NCBI GenBank assembly: GCA_958415665.1
Contig: CATYZK010000001.1
Location: 62,001 to 126,000 of the forward strand
Length of the DNA: 64,000 nucleotides
Source of the DNA: an uncultured Collinsella sp.
Lineage (GTDB): Bacteria > Actinomycetota > Coriobacteriia > Coriobacteriales > Coriobacteriaceae
Direction: 5' to 3'
Part shown: positions 34,810-42,882 of the stretch, in pieces
Layout: each line of letters starts with the position of its first letter
Numbering within the stretch: position 1 is the stretch's first letter
Translations under genes and position numbers: made by a program
The notes under the pieces: generated by a model
Database searches by the model: none
What the model was told of the DNA's origin: nothing
What the model saw: the letters and a program-made list of their open reading frames with translations, nothing else

Positions 34810-36192
34810 ATGGCAGAAGAAGTAACCGCTGCCGTGGAGGAGGAGCGCGAGCTCGCCTCCCAACCGATTCCCGGCCTGGTGCGTAAGTACACCATCGTCA
34901 CCGGCCAGGGCATGCTCGCCCAGATCATCATGGTGGTCCTCGAGGGCCTCGTGATGGGTTGGGGCCTGGGTGCCCACGGCCTGGCCTGTGTCTCGATCAT
35001 CATGTCGGTCGAGTACATCAATCTGGCCTTTGGCAACCTGTTTGGCACCGGCGTGCCCGCCGTGGTGGGCAACCTTTTGGGTGCCGGCGACATCAAGGGC
35101 GCAAGCAAGGCTTTTAGCCAGGGCTTTTGGCTTACCACGATCGTGAGTGTGCTGCTTGCTGTGGTGATGGCAGTGTTTACCGAGCCCATCTGCGCATTCT
35201 TTGGCGCCACGCCCGACATCATGGCCGATACCGTTGCCGGCGTGCGCACCTTCGCCGTGCTGCTGCCGCTCACGGTCATTGGCCAGATGATCACCGCTGT
35301 GATGCGTGTGGATGAGAAGGTTCAGATCCAGGCCAACCTCATGACCGTTTCGGCTATCGTCGCCATCTGCTGGCTCGCGCTTTCCACGTTTGTGCTCAAG
35401 TTTGGCGTTATGGGCGCCGGCGTGTACTACGGGCTTTCCATCGGCATCTGGGCCATCGGTATCTTCTGGTTCATCGGGGGCAAAAAGTCCCAGCTCCAGA
35501 TTAGCCTGGCCGACCTTAAGCTCGACCTCGCCATCTGCGGCCAGATCTTCAAGATCGGCTTCCCGTTCTTCCTGGTCCAGGGCGCGACCTTTATCTTTAA
35601 TACCGTTGCCAACTCGCTTTTGGGTTCGCTCGGCGGCGACATGGGCTCGCTCTACATCGCAGCCTTTGGCGTGATCAACGGCTACATCCTCTACATTACC
35701 ATGATGGTTGCCCAGTGCTTCTCCTACGGTCTGCAGCCCATCGCTGCCTTCAACGCCGGCGCAAAGGCTTGGGCACGCCTTAAGGAGACGCTCTCCTGCA
35801 CGCTTAAGTACCAAGTTGTGACGCTGGCGCTGGTCACCGTCGCGCTCTGGCTTGCCGCCACCCCGGTGTGCGCCTTCTTTGCCGGCAGCGATCCTGCGCT
35901 CGTTGAGGTTGCCGCCAACGCCACGCGTACTGTCATCCTGGCTGTTGCCCTGGGCTATCTTGCCATGACCATGTCGATGTATTTCCAGGCGGTCGAGAAG
36001 GTGGGTGTCGCTACGTTTACGGGCCTGCTTCGCTATGTGATCTGCTCGGTGCCGCTTATGTACCTCCTCGGCAACATGATGGGCGTCGAGGGCGTGTGGA
36101 TCGCCCTGGTGGTGGCCGATGCCATTACCGGCATCATCTCCATTGCACTCGCCGCGCACGAGTCCAAGCGCCTGAGCGGGCTTCCCGCGTAG
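34810..36192 (+). CDS. MATE-family efflux transporter
   Basis: 460-residue, about 12-segment MATE exporter (two six-helix halves; GTGVPAVVGNLLGAGD around residue 81 is a typical half-repeat motif). Moves cations or drugs by Na+/H+ antiport. Start at 34810 with GGGGAG RBS rather than the frame's earlier GTG. Probably co-transcribed with the amidohydrolase. Convergent with the LuxR gene at 36331. Confidence 0.9.
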   Translation: MAEEVTAAVEEERELASQPIPGLVRKYTIVTGQGMLAQIIMVVLEGLVMGWGLGAHGLACVSIIMSVEYINLAFGNLFGTGVPAVVGNLLGAGDIKGASKAFSQGFWLTTIVSVLLAVVMAVFTEPICAFFGATPDIMADTVAGVRTFAVLLPLTVIGQMITAVMRVDEKVQIQANLMTVSAIVAICWLALSTFVLKFGVMGAGVYYGLSIGIWAIGIFWFIGGKKSQLQISLADLKLDLAICGQIFKIGFPFFLVQGATFIFNTVANSLLGSLGGDMGSLYIAAFGVINGYILYITMMVAQCFSYGLQPIAAFNAGAKAWARLKETLSCTLKYQVVTLALVTVALWLAATPVCAFFAGSDPALVEVAANATRTVILAVALGYLAMTMSMYFQAVEKVGVATFTGLLRYVICSVPLMYLLGNMMGVEGVWIALVVADAITGIISIALAAHESKRLSGLPA

Positions 36193-36236
36193 CCAACGCG
36201 CGCTTGTGACACATGACAGCGACTGTTTAATGCAAG

Positions 36237-36274
36237 CCGCCGCAGATGCTCCCAAGGCGTCTGCGGCGGTTCTT
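36237..36274. terminator. Terminator between convergent MATE and LuxR genes
   Basis: CCGCCGCAGATG / CGTCTGCGGCGG hairpin followed by TTCTTT. Confidence 0.75.
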
Positions 36275-36330
36275 TGCAGCGAGGTTCAAATAGGCAATCT
36301 GCCAGCGCTACTTTCAAATTAGAGGCCGGC

Positions 36331-37131
36331 TTATGATTGTTCTCGAACCAATGTCATGAGGCCCAGGCGGTTTTTGACGCCGAGCTTGTGATAGAGGGCG
36401 TTGACATGCTTTTTTACGGTCGACTCCGAGATATAGAGCTCCTCGGCCATTTCGCGGTTGGTCTTGCCGGCAAGCATCATCTTGAGCACCTCTGCCTCGC
36501 GGGGGAGGACTTCGAGCTCGCTGATGAGCGCCTCTAAGGGGTTCTCGCAAGCTTGCTGTGCGGTGCTCTGCGCAAGGATCCCGTACAGGCGCAGGCTCAG
36601 GTGCCGCGCGAGCTGGCGCAGGGCTTCGAGCTCTTCGTCCGAAAAATCCCCCGCTTCTCGTGCGCGAAACAGCGTGAGCGACCCCAGGGATGTGCCCCCG
36701 TGCGCGAGCGTGGCAGTGCAGCCATAGTAGATGCCGAGCGGCTTCATCCACTCCTGATAGATGGGCGTTGCGTTGCGGCGCTCGACATCCACGAGGTCCA
36801 GGTCGCGATAAACATGCACGTTGTGAACGTCAAAGCTCCAAAGGGTGTAGTCAAAGGCGGCATAGCGTTCGTAGTAGCTCTCGAGCTGGTCTTCTGTCAT
36901 GCCACGGGCAACGGGGCTTACGAATTCTGTCTGTCCGTGTGTGCCGGCGCGTGCGATATCAAACATCGAGGCCCGGTGCGATATCACCTGATTAACTCTA
37001 TCAAGAAGCCCGGCTTGAAGCGTGGCGAAGTTGCCGCAGCCATGAATCCATAAGGCGCATTCGTTGAGGGCGGACCAGCGGCTCCCGTGGATCTCATCGG
37101 GGTTAAAGCGGGTATGCGTGGTATTGGTCAT
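36331..37131 (-). CDS. LuxR-type regulator, soluble sensor domain
   Basis: 266-residue regulator with a GAF/autoinducer-like N-terminal domain (about residues 30-180) and a C-terminal LuxR helix-turn-helix (LPREAEVLKMMLAGKTNREMA...STVKKHVNAL, about 200-260). Unlike the other two LuxR proteins here it has no membrane segments. Divergent from the second agmatine deiminase, which it probably controls. RBS AAAGGA precedes ATG. Confidence 0.88.
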   Translation of the reverse strand: MTNTTHTRFNPDEIHGSRWSALNECALWIHGCGNFATLQAGLLDRVNQVISHRASMFDIARAGTHGQTEFVSPVARGMTEDQLESYYERYAAFDYTLWSFDVHNVHVYRDLDLVDVERRNATPIYQEWMKPLGIYYGCTATLAHGGTSLGSLTLFRAREAGDFSDEELEALRQLARHLSLRLYGILAQSTAQQACENPLEALISELEVLPREAEVLKMMLAGKTNREMAEELYISESTVKKHVNALYHKLGVKNRLGLMTLVREQS

Positions 37132-37193
37132 GGATGTCCTTTCATGCGGCTTTGTCAGTATGACACGTCTCGCGCGCCACTAGAACTTTAGGT

Positions 37194-37204
37194 CAGTGAA
37201 CGGT
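37194..37204. promoter_or_regulatory. CAGTGAACGGT site before second agmatine deiminase
   Basis: Copy of the recurring dyad in the divergent gap, about 110 bases before aguA paralogue 2. Confidence 0.4.
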
Positions 37205-37312
37205 GTCCTTTTGGGTGGCGAAAGGGTCCCCTAGGCCCATTGAGAGTGGGCTTCCGGAGCCGCACAATGGGGCCGTCATCACAAAGGGTCGTCCATATCG
37301 TTAGGAGCCAAC

Positions 37313-38434
37313 ATGAAGACCATTTACGAGAGCGAGTCTACGCCAAAGAAGGACGGATTCTACATGCCCGGCGAGTACGAGGAGCAGGAGCGCACCTGGA
37401 TTTTGTGGCCGCATCGTTCGGATGTGTGGCGCTGCGGTGCCAAGCCGGCGCAAAAGGTCTTTACCGAGATCATCAAGACCGTTGCACGTTTTCAGCCCAT
37501 CACCGTTGGTGTCAATGCCGAGGATTTCCCTGCGGTGTGCGAGATTTTCGATGGCGTTGAGAACGTGCGCGTTATCCACATGGAGTACAACGACAGCTGG
37601 ATTCGCGACCCCGGCCCGGCGTTCCTTGTTAATGACAATGGTGAGGTTGCTCTTTCGCACTTCCACTTTAATGCTTACGGCGGTTTCATTGACGGCCTGT
37701 ATTTCCCGTGGGACAAGGACGCTTCCATTGGCCTGCAGGTGGCACAGCTCGAGCAGGTTAACCGCTATCGTCCCGAGGATTACATCCTCGAGGGCGGCTC
37801 GTTTAACTGCGACGGCCAGGGCACCGTGGTGACCACCGAGATGTGTCTGCTCAATGAGGACCGCAACCCCCAGTACACCAAGGAGCAGATCGAGGAGAAG
37901 CTTGCCGAGTACCTGGGCATCGAGAAGGTCATTTGGATCAAGGACGGCATCGACCCGTTTGAGACCAACGGGCACGTGGACGATGTTGCATGCTTTAGTG
38001 CGCCCGGCGAGGTCTGCTGCATGTGGACCGACGATCCCAACCATAAGTTCTACAAGGAGTGCCAGGAGGCCTTCAAGACGCTCTCCGAGGCGACCGATGC
38101 CAAGGGCCGCAAGCTCAAGATCCACAAGGTGATTATGCCTGCGACCTCGGTATATATGACCGAAGAGGAGGCCAGCACGATTGACCCCGTCGAGGGCGTG
38201 CTGCCGCGTACCCCCGAGGACGCTTTCGAGCCGAGCTACCTCAACTTCCTGCCCATCAACGGGGCGGTGCTGGTGCCGCAGTTCGGCGATCCCAATGACG
38301 CCCAGGCGCTCAAGGATATCCAGGCTGCTTATCCGGACCGTGAAGTCATCGGTATCATGACTCGCGAGGTTATTTACGGCGGCGGCAACATCCACTGCAT
38401 CACCCAGCAGCAGCCCAAGGCGCGCTGCAAGTAG
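37313..38434 (+). CDS. aguA: Agmatine deiminase (paralogue 2)
   Basis: 373-residue paralogue of the enzyme at 28270, closer to the usual family length. Catalytic Cys362 in GGGNIHCITQQ, WIRDPGP and NGHVDDV motifs are intact, so it should be active. N-terminus MKTIYESESTPKKDGFYMPG mirrors paralogue 1. RBS TAGGAG. It is separately regulated from the ptcA set, with its own LuxR regulator and terminator. Confidence 0.93.
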   Translation: MKTIYESESTPKKDGFYMPGEYEEQERTWILWPHRSDVWRCGAKPAQKVFTEIIKTVARFQPITVGVNAEDFPAVCEIFDGVENVRVIHMEYNDSWIRDPGPAFLVNDNGEVALSHFHFNAYGGFIDGLYFPWDKDASIGLQVAQLEQVNRYRPEDYILEGGSFNCDGQGTVVTTEMCLLNEDRNPQYTKEQIEEKLAEYLGIEKVIWIKDGIDPFETNGHVDDVACFSAPGEVCCMWTDDPNHKFYKECQEAFKTLSEATDAKGRKLKIHKVIMPATSVYMTEEEASTIDPVEGVLPRTPEDAFEPSYLNFLPINGAVLVPQFGDPNDAQALKDIQAAYPDREVIGIMTREVIYGGGNIHCITQQQPKARCK

Positions 38435-38473
38435 AGGCGGTTGCAGGCACGCGGGGTAGTGTCGATATGACCT

Positions 38474-38508
38474 GGGGCCCGCTGGCGCATACGCTGGCGG
38501 GCCCTTTT
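38474..38508 (+). terminator. Intrinsic terminator of agmatine deiminase 2
   Basis: GGGCCCGC / GCGGGCCC with TTTT tail about 40 bases after the stop. Confidence 0.85.
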
Positions 38509-38573
38509 GCGTGCGGCGGGCAGCGTTGCACGCGGGCACTCGGGTCTAAGCGAGGGTGCCAGGGGCCTTGCTT

Positions 38574-38606
38574 ATCGTCGATAGTTGGTCTAGAATCGTC
38601 GATAGT
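38574..38606. repeat. Direct repeat ATCGTCGATAGT, period 21
   Basis: Starts at 38574 and 38595, two helical turns apart, with a degenerate third copy (TCGATGATAG) running into the RBS of the next gene. Operator-like; autoregulation by the AlbA-type protein is a guess. Confidence 0.6.
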
Positions 38607-38623
38607 CGATGATAGGGGGTAGC

Positions 38624-40174
38624 ATGCACCTTGTTGAAAGTGAGACCGTGGAGTTCAAGTGCACATTTACCCCTAAGCTGCTCAAAGCTGTGGTGGCGTT
38701 TGCCAATTCGAATGGCGGTACCTTGTATATCGGAATCGACGATTTTGGCAGCATCGTCGGCGTGGACGATATCGATGCCACCATGCTTCAATGCTCTAAT
38801 GCAATAACCGATGGCGTGTATCCCGACGTTTCTGAAATCACGACGGTCTCCGCATTGGACATCGATGGCGCAGCGTTGGTGAAAATCGAGGTGGAAGCGG
38901 GTCCTCACAAGCCGTACTGCCTGTGCTCGAAGGGATTTGTTCCCGCCGGGGTATATCGGCGCCTAGGTCCTGCCAACGTGCCCATCGAGATGGCCCAGAT
39001 CCGCTCGATGATCAAGCGCACCGACGGCGATTATTTTGAGACCGCGCGCTCTCATGAACAGAGCTTGACGTTTTTTGAAGCCGAGCGGGTCTTTAGGCGC
39101 GCGGAGATTACGTTTGACCAAACCTCTCAAAAGAATCTCGGCCTTATCGATGAGCTGGGCTTTTACACCAATTTGGCACTGCTGGTCTCTGACCAAAACC
39201 CCTTTGCAGTCCGCGCTGGCCTCTTCAACGACGATGCGTATACCGAGTTTATCGACCGTCAGGATGGCGAGGGCTCGATCTTCAGGCAGATAGAGGATAT
39301 CGAACGGTTCCTCAATATATCGAACGCAACGCGTATGTACTTTGTGCCGGGAAGGCTCGATCGCATAGATAAGGACGACTATCCCCGCGAGGCTGTTCGA
39401 GAGGGAATTCTGAACCTGTTTATCCATCGCGACTACGAATCTTCGGTGGCGTCTCTTATCAAGATGAGCCGTACGGCGCTTGAATTTACCAATGCGGGAG
39501 GGCCGCAGCACATCAGCGTCGAGGAGGCGCTTGCGGGCGGCTCGGACGCTCGGAATCCAAAGCTGCAACTGCTCTTTTTGCGTCTGGGGATGGTTGAGGC
39601 GTTTGGAACGGGCCTCAAGGGGATCCGTGCGCTCTATGAGGCGGAAGGGTTGGAACCCGAGGTCTGCGCCTACCCTGCAATGTTTAGGTTGTCGCTGCCC
39701 AACGTCAACGCCGTGCGCAATTCCTATCTGACGCCTCGTGGCAATAGCGGTCCCAACTTGCGTGGGGATTACAGCGATTATGAGCAGCTCGAGCGGGAAG
39801 GGGCGCTGCCGCCCGATGTTTCGCAGGCGTTTGCATCCGTGCGAGCGCAGCGAGAGGGGCACGTGTCGATGAATGGCGACTGCGGCCACGAGGTGCGTGC
39901 CAAGCTCGTGGAGGAGCTTGGCTTTGATGTTGCGTGCAAGGCGTCCGCGATGCTACAGGATGTCTCGGACGAGCGACGTGGTGGATACGCTCGCACCTTG
40001 ATTCGCTTTGCCCTTGAGCGGCCCCGCGGTTTTACGCGCCAGGATGCTTCGGACGCTCTGGGAACTGGGCGCGACGTGACGCTGCGGGTTATCAACGGTT
40101 TGCTTGAGGAAGGCGCACTCGTTAAAGAGGGGCGCGCTCGGGCGACGAGATATCGCGCTGTCGGGCAGGTTTAG
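38624..40174 (+). CDS. AlbA_2/Schlafen-domain regulator with ATPase-like C-terminus
   Basis: 516-residue protein. N-terminus HLVESETVEFKCTFTPKL...AVVAFANSNGGTLYIGIDDFG is the AlbA_2 (Schlafen-type) DNA-binding domain; the middle (REAVREGILNLFIHRDY, about residues 256-272, and later GLKGIRALYEAEGL) resembles the HATPase_c_4 part of these putative transcriptional regulators; the C-terminus (about 450-515) looks like a winged helix. Commonly called predicted transcriptional regulators; function unproven. ATG at 38624 after AGGGGG. Confidence 0.8.
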   Translation: MHLVESETVEFKCTFTPKLLKAVVAFANSNGGTLYIGIDDFGSIVGVDDIDATMLQCSNAITDGVYPDVSEITTVSALDIDGAALVKIEVEAGPHKPYCLCSKGFVPAGVYRRLGPANVPIEMAQIRSMIKRTDGDYFETARSHEQSLTFFEAERVFRRAEITFDQTSQKNLGLIDELGFYTNLALLVSDQNPFAVRAGLFNDDAYTEFIDRQDGEGSIFRQIEDIERFLNISNATRMYFVPGRLDRIDKDDYPREAVREGILNLFIHRDYESSVASLIKMSRTALEFTNAGGPQHISVEEALAGGSDARNPKLQLLFLRLGMVEAFGTGLKGIRALYEAEGLEPEVCAYPAMFRLSLPNVNAVRNSYLTPRGNSGPNLRGDYSDYEQLEREGALPPDVSQAFASVRAQREGHVSMNGDCGHEVRAKLVEELGFDVACKASAMLQDVSDERRGGYARTLIRFALERPRGFTRQDASDALGTGRDVTLRVINGLLEEGALVKEGRARATRYRAVGQV

Positions 40175-40256
40175 GGACGGGCGGTCCGGCCCCCTGGGTT
40201 ATTCCTGGGCAGAGGCCAAGGGCCGGGTGCCCGGCTCGCCTTGATTGAAGGGGTAC

Positions 40257-40901
40257 TTAGAGCGTGCCTCCGTACATATAGACGATAAATCCGTCGCCGG
40301 TGTCCTGGCTGTGATCCTCCAAGATGCGCTTCATGTTGAGGTGCTCGTAGAACTGCCAATCGGAGTTGCAGTCGCTCATCAGGAAGAATTTGGTGCACCC
40401 GGCTTTGGCGAGTTCGGCGCGCGCAAGGTCGATGAGCGCACGGCCGAGCCCCTTGCCCTGCCATTCGGGCACGATGATGATCAGGTTGAGCTGGCCCTGG
40501 GCATATTCGTTGCCCGTGGCGGCAAAGCGGTCGGCTGTTGCCTTCTCGCGGCTATCGCCAAAGAGCGAGCCTTCGAGCTTGGCATCGGCGGTCTTTGCCA
40601 TCTCGGCTGCCTGGGCGAACATCTCGTTGTAGCAGGGCTCCCACGTGGGATTGGTGCGTGGTTTGCCGTCTTCGAAGATGCCGATGCAGCAAGCGGCGAT
40701 GATGCGGCCTTCAGCTTCGGCAACGAGCGCGATGGGGGAGCGCTGCAGCTGCATGGCGATGTTAAAGCGCGCACAGAAATCGGCAGCTTCGACGTCGCCT
40801 CGGTTGCGCAGCGTGTTGCACCACAGCTGGTTGTAGATGGCGGCGATGCCGGCCAGGTCATCGAGCGTGGCGGCGCGCAGGGTTACGTTGTCAAGGCTCA
40901 T
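40257..40901 (-). CDS. GNAT-family N-acetyltransferase
   Basis: 214-residue acetyltransferase with the acetyl-CoA loop QGKGLGRALID (about residues 149-159). Transfers acetyl from acetyl-CoA to an unknown amine. RBS GGAAGGAG precedes ATG. Monocistronic, convergent with the AlbA-type gene. Confidence 0.87.
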   Translation of the reverse strand: MSLDNVTLRAATLDDLAGIAAIYNQLWCNTLRNRGDVEAADFCARFNIAMQLQRSPIALVAEAEGRIIAACCIGIFEDGKPRTNPTWEPCYNEMFAQAAEMAKTADAKLEGSLFGDSREKATADRFAATGNEYAQGQLNLIIIVPEWQGKGLGRALIDLARAELAKAGCTKFFLMSDCNSDWQFYEHLNMKRILEDHSQDTGDGFIVYMYGGTL

Positions 40902-41020
40902 GGAGGCTCCTTCCAGGTTGGGTCAGGCCACCTCTGAGTGTGACATGGCCGCAGGGCCGCCGCATCAACCATTCGGCAGACGAGCCCCGATACCTCGGGG
41001 ACGGAGAGGTGGCAATTGGG

Positions 41021-41076
41021 TAGTCATTGGGGATGTTCTTAAACGACCAGTCAAACAAGAACGTCCCCAATGACTA
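41021..41076. repeat. Inverted repeat, 19/20 bp arms
   Basis: TAGTCATTGGGGATGTTCTT against 41057-41076, loop 16 bases; upstream of the GNAT gene. Confidence 0.75.
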
Positions 41077-41083
41077 ATGGTGC

Positions 41084-41123
41084 AAGGAATGTCCCAAACT
41101 GCCGGCAGAAAAGGAACGTCCCC
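41084..41123. repeat. 40-bp dispersed repeat, copy 3 (inverted)
   Basis: Reverse complement of the repeat at 6418 and 7929, about one mismatch. Confidence 0.85.
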
Positions 41124-41174
41124 AAGTGCCACATTCGGAGCAAGGCAACGCCGCAGGTAGAGGACGGACAGCGA

Positions 41175-41273
41175 GCGGGCCGCATTTGAGACAAGGTGGC
41201 GTGAAACGAAAGGGCGCTGACCTTCTGGTCGCGCCCTTGAAGTTGAACGTCAGATTGTCCAAATGCGGCCCGC
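41175..41273. repeat. Nested hairpin downstream of DAHP synthase
   Basis: Outer arms GCGGGCCGCATTT (41175-41187) and 41261-41273, inner stem AAGGGCGC/GCGCCCTT (41210-41217, 41231-41238). Same design as the four-copy element but a different sequence; may end the aroF/G-type transcript. Confidence 0.7.
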
Positions 41274-41277
41274 GTAA

Positions 41278-42309
41278 CTAAACCCGCTCCGCAATCTCGT
41301 GGATGAGGTAGTCGGTCTTTTCCCAGCCCAGGCACGGGTCGGTGATCGACTTGCCAAAGACGCCGCCATCGACTGGCTGATTGCCATCCTCCAGGTAGGA
41401 CTCGATCATAAAGCCCTTGACCAGCTTGGAGATGGACTCGTTGCGGCGGCAGCTGTCGAGCACCTCCTTGCAAATGCGGTACTGCTCCAGCGGGCGCTTG
41501 CCCGAGTTGTCGTGGTTGCAGTCGATGACCGCCGTCGGGTTGGCGTAACCGGCATGCTCGGTATAGCGCTCGGCCAGGCGCTCCAGGTGCTCGTAGTGGT
41601 AATTGGGGTAGGTGCGACCGTCGAGACCGATGTAGCCACGCATGACGGCGTGTGCGAGCGGGTTGCCGTCGCACTCAACCTCCCAGTTGCGGAAGATAAA
41701 GCTCTGATGTGCCTGGGCGGCGTAGATGGAGTTGAGCATGACGGTGGTGGAACCGGCGGTGGGGTTTTTCATGCCCACAGGCACCGAAATGCCGCTCGAC
41801 ACCAGACGATGCTCCTGGTTCTCGACCGAGCGCGCGCCCACGGCGACGTAGCTCAGCAGGTCGACGAGGTACTGGTAGTTGGACGGGTAGAGCATCTCGT
41901 CGGCGGTAAAGAAGCCAGTCTCCTCGATGACGCGCAGGTGCATGTGGCGGATGGCCTTAACGCCTTCAAGCAGGTCATCGGGCGCCTCGGGGTCGGGGTT
42001 GTGCAGCAGACCCTTGTAGCCGGTGCCCTTGGTGCGCGGCTTGTTGGTGTAGACACGCGGAATGATGATGAGCTTGTCCTTGACCTCTTCGGCGACCTTG
42101 GCCAGTCGGTTCATGTACTCAAGCACCGAGTCCTCGCGGTCGGCAGAGCACGGGCCGATGATGAGCACCTTGCGTGCGTCCTCGCCGGTAAAGACCTTGG
42201 CGACCTCGGCGTCGAATGCCTGCTTTTTGGCGGTAAGCTCGGCGGAAAGTGGCATTTCCTCGCGGATCTCCATGGGGATCGGCAACCTGCGCTTGAATTC
42301 CATGGCCAT
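41278..42309 (-). CDS. 3-deoxy-7-phosphoheptulonate synthase (class I DAHP synthase)
   Basis: 343-residue AroF/G/H-type enzyme condensing PEP and erythrose-4-phosphate, the entry step of the shikimate pathway. Visible motifs: IGPCSADRE (about residues 50-58), YTNKPRTKGTGYKGL, GARSVENQEHR and DCNHDNSGK. Length matches class I (about 350). RBS AAAGGAGG before ATG. Which aromatic amino acid inhibits it cannot be told from sequence. Confidence 0.95.
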   Translation of the reverse strand: MAMEFKRRLPIPMEIREEMPLSAELTAKKQAFDAEVAKVFTGEDARKVLIIGPCSADREDSVLEYMNRLAKVAEEVKDKLIIIPRVYTNKPRTKGTGYKGLLHNPDPEAPDDLLEGVKAIRHMHLRVIEETGFFTADEMLYPSNYQYLVDLLSYVAVGARSVENQEHRLVSSGISVPVGMKNPTAGSTTVMLNSIYAAQAHQSFIFRNWEVECDGNPLAHAVMRGYIGLDGRTYPNYHYEHLERLAERYTEHAGYANPTAVIDCNHDNSGKRPLEQYRICKEVLDSCRRNESISKLVKGFMIESYLEDGNQPVDGGVFGKSITDPCLGWEKTDYLIHEIAERV

Positions 42310-42400
42310 ATGGGGCCTCCTTTATCAATTAACGGCAACAATTGGCGAATTCTCGAATGCTCGGCATTATCCGCTGTCGCACGCTAAAGTGCAAGCGAAA

Positions 42401-42443
42401 CCTGCCGAAAAGGGACAGGTTTATTTTGGTTGGTTTTATCTGG
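42401..42443. repeat. 43-bp dispersed repeat, copy 2
   Basis: Reverse complement of 23919-23961 with 2 mismatches; upstream of the DAHP synthase gene. Confidence 0.85.
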
Positions 42444-42522
42444 GGAAATGTCGGCGCTTGCCGGAAGGGGAGGGCCAGCGTACGGCACGCTGGCGCAAGT
42501 TGGATCTTCTGCGGCATGCCCT

Positions 42523-42752
42523 GTGGACAAAAAATGGCAAATATGAGTACTGTTGCTAGCGCAGTATCATATCGATCTTACAAGATAATAGACACAACAG
42601 TAAATATGTTCACTAACGTTGGCACACAGAAGCATGCTACCGGGCATTCTGATCAATTTGAAGGCATATCTAGGCCGCAAAGAGGTCGTTTGCGGCAGTT
42701 TTGGCTGTTACTAAAAAGGTGACAGTACTCATATTTGCCATTTTTTGTCCAC
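42523..42752. repeat. 230-bp element with perfect 31-bp inverted ends
   Basis: Ends 42523-42553 (GTGGACAAAAAATGGCAAAT...) and 42722-42752 are exact reverse complements; the 168-base interior is AT-rich against a GC-rich background and encodes nothing. No clear target-site duplication. MITE-like or a large RNA hairpin. Confidence 0.85.
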
Positions 42753-42810
42753 GGGGCCTTGAGGGAGGCCGTTAATCAGGTCCCGGGGGAGGCGGTTCGA
42801 GGGCCGCAGA

Positions 42811-42856
42811 ACAAAAAACAGGGGGGCGCAGTTCATTCTGCGCCCCCCCGTTTTTG
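42811..42856 (-). terminator. Terminator of the ABC exporter operon
   Basis: GGGGGGCGCAG / CTGCGCCCCCC with A/T-runs on both sides, just beyond the 42883 stop; bidirectional in appearance. Confidence 0.85.
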
Positions 42857-42882
42857 GGTATTGCGGTTGTTTGCCGCCGGTT

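Noticed and set aside
42523..42752. Insertion sequence
   Set aside because: No transposase frame inside; treated as a MITE-like element or RNA hairpin.
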